32,207 nucleotides of DNA. Source: Planctomycetota bacterium (GTDB lineage: Bacteria > Planctomycetota > UBA8742 > UBA2392). The notes below the pieces were generated by a model. It made no database searches, had not been told where the DNA came from, and saw only the letters and a program-made list of their open reading frames with translations. The translations under genes were made by a program, and so were the position numbers. The stretch spans positions 1 through 32,207 of the forward strand of contig JADZFR010000059.1 of NCBI GenBank assembly GCA_020849795.1. The letters are read 5' to 3'. Shown one piece after another: positions 1 through 6,045 of this stretch. Numbering within the stretch: the stretch's first letter is position 1; every line of letters starts with the position of its first letter.

Positions 1-178
1 GCCCCTTAACCCCAGGAACCCGCGGACACAGGATTTGAGTGGCACGAGGCAGGCAGCAGGAGGCGCCAGGCAGGAACTACAGCCGCCGCCGCAACTTACG
101 CGCGCAAAGAATTTTCAGAATTCCGGCGAAGGCGGGAGGACGGAGGTTGGAGGTGGGGTCAACGGAAAGCCTTTCCCA

Positions 179-225
179 CCCCCTGCCTCCTGCCTCCCAC
201 CACCCGCCCCCTGCCTCCTGCCTCC
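179..225. repeat. 19-base direct repeat, G-rich on the minus strand
   Basis: CCCCCTGCCTCCTGCCTCC occurs at 179-197 and again at 207-225. On the minus strand the segment 177-226 reads as several runs of three to five G separated mostly by short loops, so a G-quadruplex is conceivable. A similar purine-rich stretch lies on the plus strand just before it (131-158) and could pair with part of the repeat. Function unknown. Confidence 0.75.
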
Positions 226-245
226 TGAAAACAACCCAAACAAAA

Positions 246-269
246 AGAACGGACCCAAGGGTCCGTTCT
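246..269 (-). terminator. Rho-independent terminator
   Basis: AGAACGGACC (246-255) and GGTCCGTTCT (260-269) form a perfect 10-bp stem with a 4-base loop. Read on the minus strand, the stem is followed by TTTTTGTTT, a proper U-tract, so it should terminate transcripts coming leftward from the radical SAM gene or from the hairpin cluster. On the plus strand only a C/T-mixed tail follows. Confidence 0.8.
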
Positions 270-390
270 CTCTCTACCGATTTCCCGTCCGGGGAAAGGG
301 GGGTCAAACAGGCTCGCCCGTCTCACCCGCGATAAGCATACCCCATGAACCCGCGCCGGGCAAACGAAGTCACAAAATGCCACCCAGTGC

Positions 391-508
391 CCACTTACAA
401 GCCGTCTGGTCTGACAAGTGGCATGCGCTTCCAGCGCATGAGTGGCGACGACCTCCGGCCGTCGTCGCTGGCCGGCGGCCAGCGAAACTCATTCGCGGGA
501 CGCGAATG
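391..508. other. Cluster of five hairpins, candidate structured RNA
   Basis: Five consecutive inverted repeats are seen: CCACTT 391-396 with AAGTGG 416-421; CATGCGC 422-428 with GCGCATG 434-440; GCGACGAC 445-452 with GTCGTCGC 461-468; GCTGGCC 467-473 with GGCCAGC 477-483; CATTCGCG 490-497 with CGCGAATG 501-508. All arms match perfectly. The loop CCGGCC (455-460) is also complementary to GGCCGG (470-475) of the next hairpin. The direction of transcription is unknown; a minus-strand transcript would end at the 246-269 terminator. Confidence 0.5.
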
Positions 509-540
509 ACACTGCCCGCAAAAACGAACCTGAAACACCG

Positions 541-1842
541 CTAGATTCTGACCCGGGCGTTGAAGACTGCTTTGAAGGCTTTGGCGGCGAACCACAGCGC
601 CGCTCGCCTGATCGGGTACGCGTCGGGGTTGGGCATCAGCCCCCGGCACTCTTCGGGCAGCATGATCAGGCTTACTTTCACGTTCGGCGCTATGCCGATC
701 GGCAGGCCCTTTTCCATGCAGCGCCGGTAGAAATGCTGAAACACCGGCAGCATGTCTTCTACCCGCGGCGGCTTGCGCTTGCCGTAGGCCGCGCCCAGCA
801 CGGGCCGGAACACGCACACCGTCGGGATGGCGCCGTGATCAACAATCCAGTCAATCGCCGCGATGCTTGATTCCACCGGCTCCAGGCCCGCGATGATCTC
901 GCCGTTCACGGTGTCAAAGCCCACTTCGTTGGCGCAAAAGTCGATGGCTTCAAGATAGCGCTTCAAGCCGCCGCGGCGGGCCTTGCCCGGGCCGATCTCT
1001 TTGAACAGTGCCTCGTCCATCACCTCAAAGCACAGGCTTACGTTGTTCACGCCCAGCGCCTTGAACTTGCGGTAGTTCTCGAAGTCGGCGTCGGGCGGCG
1101 CCTGCAGCCCCAGCAGCAGGTTGGTCTTGGCCTTCAGCTCGCGGTACAGAGGTTCGAACAGCCCCCAGTAATCGTTGCTGTCAAGAAAGCCCGTGTTCAC
1201 GTGCACGAACGTAATCTTGCTTTCGCGGCGCGCGGCAATCGCCGTCTCCACGACGTCGGCGACGCTCTTGATTGCTTCTTCCTGGCTGCCCAGGTTCTGG
1301 CCCTCGGTGCAGAACTTGCAGTACTCGTTCTCGCCGTTCGGGCCCCAGTTCTGGCAGCGCGGGCCCCAGTAGACGCCCAGGTAAGTGCCCTGCAGGCAGC
1401 CGATGCGCTGCATCAGCTTGCCGCTGCTGGTGCGCTGCTTGTACCACGCGGGCTCAGGCGGGATGCGCACCTGGTCCACCCGCTCGGCTTGCGCGCGGTC
1501 CAGCGTTTCGACCCATGGGCCGCGACCGACCGTGGGCAGGTCATCGTATGCTTCGTAACGAAACGCCCGCTTCTCGCGCCAGATTTCGTAGTGCGGGCCA
1601 TTCTTCACCAGCCAGTAAGGCGAGTTGCGCACCCACCACTCGACGACCGGCACGTTGGTGTACATGTCGCGGCCGATCACGACTTCGAGCCCGCTGCCCA
1701 GGCCGGCGCGGTTACGAATAATCTCGCGCGCGTCGTCACCAAGTTCGCACGACGCGTCGATGCGCAGGCCTTTGCAGTAAAGGTCCAGCTTAAGGAAAGC
1801 CGGGTTGCAGCTTCCGTTGTGCAGGAACAAGCCGACGTCCAT
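541..1842 (-). CDS. Radical SAM domain protein, function unknown
   Basis: 433 residues. The centre has a cysteine cluster, Cys163-x11-Cys175-x2-Cys178, with a further Cys149 before it. A CxxC pair followed by a TIM-barrel-like sequence is the radical SAM signature, but the first spacing is far wider than the canonical CxxxCxxC. Later segments fit a radical SAM barrel: a predicted strand ending in VHVNTGF (about 223-229), LLGLQAPPD, NNVSLCFEV, and GEIIAGLEP near residue 320, typical of rSAM strands 4-6. About 145 N-terminal residues precede the cluster and have no domain I recognise. It would bind a [4Fe-4S] cluster and cleave S-adenosylmethionine; the substrate cannot be inferred. The ATG at 1842 follows no clear ribosome site; a TAGACT box lies 32 bases upstream. 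The gene is divergent from the 1932 operon and stands alone. Confidence 0.8.
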   Translation of the reverse strand: MDVGLFLHNGSCNPAFLKLDLYCKGLRIDASCELGDDAREIIRNRAGLGSGLEVVIGRDMYTNVPVVEWWVRNSPYWLVKNGPHYEIWREKRAFRYEAYDDLPTVGRGPWVETLDRAQAERVDQVRIPPEPAWYKQRTSSGKLMQRIGCLQGTYLGVYWGPRCQNWGPNGENEYCKFCTEGQNLGSQEEAIKSVADVVETAIAARRESKITFVHVNTGFLDSNDYWGLFEPLYRELKAKTNLLLGLQAPPDADFENYRKFKALGVNNVSLCFEVMDEALFKEIGPGKARRGGLKRYLEAIDFCANEVGFDTVNGEIIAGLEPVESSIAAIDWIVDHGAIPTVCVFRPVLGAAYGKRKPPRVEDMLPVFQHFYRRCMEKGLPIGIAPNVKVSLIMLPEECRGLMPNPDAYPIRRAALWFAAKAFKAVFNARVRI

Positions 1843-1873
1843 GGCGCTCGCGCGGGGGTTGGCAGGGGCCGCC

Positions 1874-1879
1874 AGTCTA
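1874..1879 (-). promoter_or_regulatory. Possible -10 box (TAGACT) for the radical SAM gene
   Basis: TAGACT on the minus strand, ending 31 bases before the ATG at 1842. The same hexamer precedes two other minus-strand genes in this window (9749 and 17645). No good -35 box was found at the right spacing. Confidence 0.35.
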
Positions 1880-1895
1880 GTCGATCACGGCAGGG

Positions 1896-1924
1896 GTGAA
1901 AGGGGCCAACCGGCTGTGTAGAAT
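1896..1924 (+). promoter_or_regulatory. Leaderless-type promoter of the 1932 operon
   Basis: GTGAAA (1896-1901), 17-base spacer, TAGAAT (1919-1924), then seven bases to the ATG at 1932. The expected transcription start falls at about the A of the ATG, so the mRNA would be leaderless. There is no ribosome-binding site before 1932. This placement makes the in-frame GTG at 1896 part of the -35 box rather than a start codon. Confidence 0.5.
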
Positions 1925-1931
1925 CGCGCCC

Positions 1932-2735
1932 ATGGGCGAAGACGAAATCATGGTAACGCTGGCCAGCGGAATCGCCGCCCTGGTCATGTGGGGCCTGTGG
2001 TTTGCCAATCGCACGGCAATGGCCGACGGCTTTTACCGCAACGCCAAGATCAAGAACGCAACGATGGCGGGCGGCGCGGGCGTAGCCATTCTGCTGTTCG
2101 TGATTCTGAGGCTCTGGTCATCGGGCGACGTGCGCGACGCGCCGCAATACCTGACGCAGTACTGGCTGATGGGCGCGTTCGTGGCCGCGGTGACGGGCGT
2201 AATGATCGCGCCGATGATGGGCATTTCGCACCGCGACGACGTGTGCGAACGCCGCAACCCCGCGGCTGCCTATGCGTGGGTGGGCGCCGTGGGCGGCTTC
2301 ACGCTGGCGTATGCCGGCAGCAACATCGGCAACGGGCCGGGCTGGTGGGTGGTTGTGTTCTGCTCGATGCTCTCGTGCGGCTTTCTGTGGCTGGTGTGGT
2401 TCGGGCTTGAGCTGGCGTTCGGCATCAGCGAACTGGTCACCGTGGAGCGCGACGTGTCGGCGGGCATGCGCTTCGGCGGATTGATGCTGGGGCTGGGCAT
2501 TGTCGCCGGTCGCGGCGCCGCCGGCGACTGGACCAGCGCAGCCAACGCGGTATCCGACTTTGTATCTGTGGTGGTGCCGGCGCTGCCGCTGGTGCTTGGC
2601 GCGGCGGTCGCCGAGCTGGCCTTGCGCTCCAAGCCGGGCGCTGAGCCGCGCAACCCCGCGATTTTTGGCGCGCTGCCCGGCATCGCGTTTGCCCTGGGCG
2701 GCTTCTTCTACGTCTGGCTGCTGAAACCGTGGTAG
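1932..2735 (+). CDS. Polytopic membrane protein, DUF350-like
   Basis: 267 residues with about eight hydrophobic segments: near 7-25, 44-62, 75-100, 115-133, 139-166, 178-195, 205-228 and 238-265. The stretch at about 170-215 (ELV, then GMRFGG, a glycine-rich helix, and GAAGDW) resembles the repeat of the DUF350 family (E. coli YjfL type), in which a four-helix unit is duplicated. This call is by eye only. The next gene is glutathionylspermidine-synthase-like; DUF350 genes are commonly found beside such ATP-grasp genes, which supports the assignment. An in-frame GTG at 1896 would add 12 residues with no membrane features and overlaps a promoter-like box, so I start at 1932. Role unknown; it acts in the inner membrane. 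Confidence 0.6.
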   Translation: MGEDEIMVTLASGIAALVMWGLWFANRTAMADGFYRNAKIKNATMAGGAGVAILLFVILRLWSSGDVRDAPQYLTQYWLMGAFVAAVTGVMIAPMMGISHRDDVCERRNPAAAYAWVGAVGGFTLAYAGSNIGNGPGWWVVVFCSMLSCGFLWLVWFGLELAFGISELVTVERDVSAGMRFGGLMLGLGIVAGRGAAGDWTSAANAVSDFVSVVVPALPLVLGAAVAELALRSKPGAEPRNPAIFGALPGIAFALGGFFYVWLLKPW

Positions 2736-3928
2736 CCGAGCTTGCGACCAGCCTTGCCGTCGGCGACGCGCTGCCCGCCGCGGAGTTTCGGCAAGTCTGG
2801 CTCGATACCGTGTTCGAGTGCTTCAAGCTGGACCCGCAGTTCGGCGACACCGCAACGCTTGCCCCCTGGCCGCTGGTGATGAAGGCCGATGAGTGGGCCG
2901 CGCTTGCCCGAACCGCCGAGCGACTCGCCGCCGAGACCCTGGCCGCCGAGTTGGAACTCCCCCACCGCCCCGAGTTGCTGCGCGAACTTGCGCTGCCGCG
3001 CCCATGCCGCAACGCCATTCGCGAAGCCGCCCGCAGCGGCGCGCCGCCCGCGATCGCCCGCGTGATGCGCTTTGACTTTCACCCCACGGCGCAAGGCTGG
3101 CAGGTCAGCGAGGTCAACTGCGACGTGCCCGGCGGGTTCATTGAAGCCAGCGGGTTCACCGCGATGATGGCTGCGCGCTATCCGGGGTTGCGCCCGTCGG
3201 GCGACCCGACGGCTGCACTGGCCAACGCGCTGGCAACAGCCGGGCCCGTGGGGTTGGTGCACGCGACAGGCTATCTGGATGACCGCCAGGTGATGCACTT
3301 TCTGCAACGCGCGCTTACGACGCGTGGGGCCGAAGCGCTGCTGCTGGGGCCCGACGAGGTGGCGTGGAAGGACGGTTTTGCCTCGGCGGCCGGGGTCGCC
3401 CTGGGCGCGATTTTCCGGTTTTTTCCCGGCGAGTGGCTGCCGAACCTTGGGCGGCGCAGCGGCTGGCAGCACTACTTTCGCGGCAGCAAGACGCCGCAGT
3501 GCAACCCGGCCACGACGCTGGCCGCGCAGAGCAAGCGCCTGCCGCTGGTCTGGGACCGCCTTGCGGGCAGCTTTGAAACGTGGAAGTCAGTGCTGCCCGA
3601 AACGCGCGCCGCCCGCGGCGTGGCGCCGGATGCGACCTGGGTGCTCAAGGCGGCTTTGGGGCGCGTGGGCGAAGAGGTCGGCATTATGGGCGTCACCGCC
3701 GAGAAAGAGTTGCGCAAGATTGAGCGCTGGGCGCGCCGCCGCCCCAGGCGCTGGATCGCGCAACGCCGCTTCGAGGCACTTGCGTTGCCCGTGGGCGGCG
3801 GCAGCATCTATCCCTGCATCGGCATTTACACCGTGGATGGCAAGGCATGCGGCGCGTACGGTCGCGCGGCAGCGCGTGCCCTGGTAGACGGCAACTCGCG
3901 CGATGTTGCGGTGTTGCTGGAGGATTGA
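2729..3928 (+). CDS. Glutathionylspermidine-synthase-like ATP-grasp protein
   Basis: 399 residues. Hallmarks of the GSP_synth ATP-grasp domain are visible: EVNCDVP at 128-134 (compare the E-x-N-x-D-x-P motif of the family), WVLKAALGRVGEEVG at 304-318 (like the K-P-x-x-x-R-E-G loop that contacts ATP), WIAQ at 342-345, and a C-terminal YPCIGIYTVDG segment followed by Gly/Arg residues. There is no amidase (CHAP) domain, as in the single-domain homologues YgiC and YjfC, which probably form an amide bond between a carboxylate and an amine; their substrates are not settled. The GTG at 2729 overlaps the end of the preceding gene by seven bases, suggesting translational coupling. Cytosolic, probably working with the DUF350-like membrane protein and the unknown protein that follows. 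Confidence 0.7.
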   Translation: MVAELATSLAVGDALPAAEFRQVWLDTVFECFKLDPQFGDTATLAPWPLVMKADEWAALARTAERLAAETLAAELELPHRPELLRELALPRPCRNAIREAARSGAPPAIARVMRFDFHPTAQGWQVSEVNCDVPGGFIEASGFTAMMAARYPGLRPSGDPTAALANALATAGPVGLVHATGYLDDRQVMHFLQRALTTRGAEALLLGPDEVAWKDGFASAAGVALGAIFRFFPGEWLPNLGRRSGWQHYFRGSKTPQCNPATTLAAQSKRLPLVWDRLAGSFETWKSVLPETRAARGVAPDATWVLKAALGRVGEEVGIMGVTAEKELRKIERWARRRPRRWIAQRRFEALALPVGGGSIYPCIGIYTVDGKACGAYGRAAARALVDGNSRDVAVLLED

Positions 3929-4675
3929 ATGTCGCGGGAACTGTTCGAGGCCTGGGCACCGCCCGCTTGCGACTGGTCGCAGTGGGCCAAGCCGGCACCG
4001 TTCATCGCCAAGGACATCCAGACCGCTGCCGGCCGCTATGTCGGGCAGGCCCTTGACCCGTCAACAATCAGGCCCGAACACGATATGGCCGTGATTCTGG
4101 AATTGCCGGGCGCCGAGGCTGTGGCGCTGGCTGTGGGCCTGGCGCAGCAGGGCTTTCGGCCTGTGCCGCTGATCAATACCACCACCGGCGCCAGTGAAGC
4201 CGTGAGCATGGGCGCGATTCTTGGCGAACTGCGCGTCGGGGCGCCGATTGTGCAAGCCGCCGCGATTCCTGAAGACGCGCCGCCGGCGTTTGTGCTGGAC
4301 ACCGCGCGCGAGGCCCCGGGCTATTCGCGCCGGCCGCGCACGTACGACAATCGCTGGATGGTGTTCCCGCAGGATTTTCCGTCGGGCAATTACATGATCG
4401 CGCGCGGCATCAAGCGGCTGCTGCTGCTGACGCGCGAAGCCAACATCCGGCGCGACCTGATGCACGTGCTGCGGCGCTGGCAGGACGCGGGCGTAAAGAT
4501 TTATCGCGAGCTGCCGGGCGACAGCCAGCCGCCGGTCGAGGTCAATGTGCCCAAGCCCTCGCAATTCAAGCTGGGCTGGTACAGGTTCCTGGTGGCAATG
4601 GGGCTGAAGAAGAACTCCGCAGGCGGCTTCGGCGGCTGGATCCCCGAACCAAGCCAATCCAGCGGCAGCGGCTAG
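3929..4675 (+). CDS. Conserved-looking protein of unknown function, third gene of the operon
   Basis: 248 residues, no signal peptide and no strong membrane segment. I do not recognise a family. The ATG directly follows the TGA of the ATP-grasp gene, and GGAGG in that gene's last codons serves as its ribosome site, so the three genes are one operon. The middle (about 50-130) looks like an alternating alpha/beta fold with hydrophobic strands, including MAVILELPG, RPVPLINTTTGASE and PPAFVLDT. Later comes WMVFPQDFPSGNYMIARGI and a conserved-looking helix RDLMHVLRRWQDAG. The C-terminus is low complexity. Its last stop (TAG, 4673-4675) overlaps the stop of the convergent lipoprotein gene in the tetramer CTAG. 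A role tied to the ATP-grasp product is inferred from position only. Confidence 0.75.
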   Translation: MSRELFEAWAPPACDWSQWAKPAPFIAKDIQTAAGRYVGQALDPSTIRPEHDMAVILELPGAEAVALAVGLAQQGFRPVPLINTTTGASEAVSMGAILGELRVGAPIVQAAAIPEDAPPAFVLDTAREAPGYSRRPRTYDNRWMVFPQDFPSGNYMIARGIKRLLLLTREANIRRDLMHVLRRWQDAGVKIYRELPGDSQPPVEVNVPKPSQFKLGWYRFLVAMGLKKNSAGGFGGWIPEPSQSSGSG

Positions 4676-5673
4676 TTTGCGGCGCTCAATTTGAGTGACA
4701 GCATGGTGTCGCGCAGCCTGGCTTCAGACCCGCTTGAGTCTTCGCCGTACCACGTGATTACCACGTGCCAAGCAAGCTCGCTCGCGTCGCACAACACAAA
4801 CTCTTCGCGGTGGTACTGCTTGCCGGCAACGGCGGTCATGGATTTCAGGCTGATGCCCTTGCGCCCCGCCAGTTCCACTGTCTTCTCTTCTCCCATGCTT
4901 CGGACCTGCCGGGCCAGTTGGTCGCGGTAGGTCTTCAAGTACTCGGCAGCCTCGACTTCGCGCCGCACAATCCGGGCTTCCAGCGTACCGGTATCGTCGT
5001 TGCCCGACTTGAGTTCCCAGCCCATCGGCTGCATGGACTTCCAGGCAGTTGGCTGGTTCTTGAAGCCGGCCAGTGTGACATGAAAGCCGAACACCTTGTC
5101 TACGTGCGTCGCGCCCGACGCGCCGGCCATGTCGGTTGAGAATGAATCAACGGCCTTGCGCAGTACCGGGTAGTCGGCGGCTGCGTTCGGCCCGCCGGCC
5201 ATACAGCTGATCGAGAAGAACCACTGGTCGTCAGGCGCATCTTGCAGCACGAACTGGCCCTTGTGGCCTTTGCCGTTTTCAAAGCTGATGCAGGTGGCCT
5301 TACCGCCGGCGAACGAAATCTGCTCGCGACTGGTCTCTTTCTGGCCCATCGAGTTCATCTCGCCACGCAGCTTGCTCAGGTACTTTTTCCGATCGCGGGG
5401 GGCGTCCCACTCCACGGTCAAGAACGACCCGGGCTTGGCGTCGATGTACGCGGTCATCAGCGCTGTATTGAAGAGTTCTTCGTACGGGCGGGGCGTAAGG
5501 CCATTTTGCTTGAACGAAAAACCAAGAAGGCCTGAGCCAATCGTCGGCTCGGAAGGCTCGGCTGGCGCCGCCGGCGCGGGACCGCCGGCACTCTCGTTGG
5601 CGCTCTGTTGGCCTGCATTGCTCCCGCAAGCCGCGAGGCATGACAACAAGACAAGCTGCCCCAACCAGCGCAT
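4672..5673 (-). CDS. Secreted lipoprotein with two similar halves, function unknown
   Basis: 333 residues. A type II signal peptide is clear: basic MR start, hydrophobic core and the lipobox LAAC with Cys16, followed by a Ser/Ala/Pro-rich linker to about residue 45. The mature part seems to have two related halves (about 48-180 and 190-330): each starts with a SFK/FHVT-type strand, passes a YL..YR/KYL..LR helix ending near a SMG motif, then has a GGKATCISFENG or AGRKGISLKS strand, and a QFVL/EFVL strand. This looks like an internal duplication. Start: the ATG at 5673 has AGGGGAGA eight bases upstream; an upstream in-frame start would bury the signal peptide. Probably anchored to the membrane and facing the periplasm. 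Confidence 0.8.
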   Translation of the reverse strand: MRWLGQLVLLSCLAACGSNAGQQSANESAGGPAPAAPAEPSEPTIGSGLLGFSFKQNGLTPRPYEELFNTALMTAYIDAKPGSFLTVEWDAPRDRKKYLSKLRGEMNSMGQKETSREQISFAGGKATCISFENGKGHKGQFVLQDAPDDQWFFSISCMAGGPNAAADYPVLRKAVDSFSTDMAGASGATHVDKVFGFHVTLAGFKNQPTAWKSMQPMGWELKSGNDDTGTLEARIVRREVEAAEYLKTYRDQLARQVRSMGEEKTVELAGRKGISLKSMTAVAGKQYHREEFVLCDASELAWHVVITWYGEDSSGSEARLRDTMLSLKLSAAN

Positions 5674-5707
5674 GCAATTCTCCCCTACTGAGCATGCGAC
5701 GGTGAAT

Positions 5708-5719
5708 GACATGCATGTC
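5708..5719. promoter_or_regulatory. Perfect 12-bp palindrome, possible operator
   Basis: GACATGCATGTC, 35-46 bases upstream of the lipoprotein ATG at 5673. Its size and position would fit a dimeric repressor or activator site. No regulator can be named. Confidence 0.35.
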
Positions 5720-5770
5720 GCAAGCACAACAGACCCGGCCCACATGGTACGTATTACGCGACAGGACTGA

Positions 5771-5831
5771 ACAGCACCATCCCTGCGACGGCGTCAGTCT
5801 GCGCGAACGCCGGGTGCTGTGACGCGCAGGG
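5771..5831. other. Candidate structured RNA with crossing helices (pseudoknot)
   Basis: ACAGCACC (5771-5778) pairs with GGTGCTGT (5813-5820), and CGGCGT (5789-5794) with ACGCCG (5807-5812), giving one stacked 3' strand and a 10-base bulge on the 5' side. The bulge contains CCCTGCG (5781-5787), perfectly complementary to CGCAGGG (5825-5831) just past the hairpin, so the third helix crosses the first. Either strand could form it. It does not match a riboswitch class I know. Confidence 0.4.
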
Positions 5832-5976
5832 CTGAGAAAGGCAAATCGGTTACGCCACGGTTCGCCTGGACAGTCAGTGACTTGGCACTCTTGGCGGCAC
5901 ACTGCATGGAGCCGGGCATGCGCGGCTCAAGCGCGCGAAAGCGCAGAGACAGACACAACCGACTTCAAGGTCCTGA

Positions 5977-6004
5977 TTGACCGTTGCGGAGATCAGGCTA
6001 CCCT
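5977..6004 (+). promoter_or_regulatory. Possible promoter of the propeller-protein gene
   Basis: TTGACC (5977-5982), 16-base spacer, TACCCT (5999-6004). It would give a leader of about 35 bases containing the GGAGGT ribosome site before 6046. The spacing is the same as in the stronger promoter at 24164-24191. Confidence 0.45.
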
Positions 6005-6045
6005 TCGGTGCTCACAATTTTTCTGAATCACTGGACGGAGGTGTT

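Larger units (their letters stand above)
1..540. other. Non-coding region left of the radical SAM gene
   Basis: I see no credible gene here; the open frames across it are low-complexity and Pro/Arg-rich with no recognisable domain. It holds a purine/pyrimidine-biased stretch (about 131-226) with a 19-base direct repeat, a hairpin terminator (246-269) and a run of perfect hairpins (391-508). On the minus strand all of this lies downstream of the radical SAM gene that stops at 541, so it may be its 3' untranslated region, or contain a separate small RNA. Confidence 0.7.
5674..6045. other. Divergent intergenic region with structure and a palindrome
   Basis: 372 bases without a gene between two divergent secreted-protein genes. 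It contains a 12-bp palindrome (5708-5719), a set of nested and crossing helices (5771-5831), and a promoter-like pair of boxes (5977-6004) for the rightward gene. No tRNA and no credible small ORF were seen. Confidence 0.7.

Noticed and set aside
35..544. Plus-strand frame of about 170 codons at the left edge
   Set aside because: Low-complexity Pro/Arg/Gly composition, no domain, and it crosses the terminator and the hairpin cluster.
1896..1931. GTG start for the DUF350-like gene
   Set aside because: It coincides with the -35-like box, lacks an upstream promoter, and adds residues without a membrane or signal feature.
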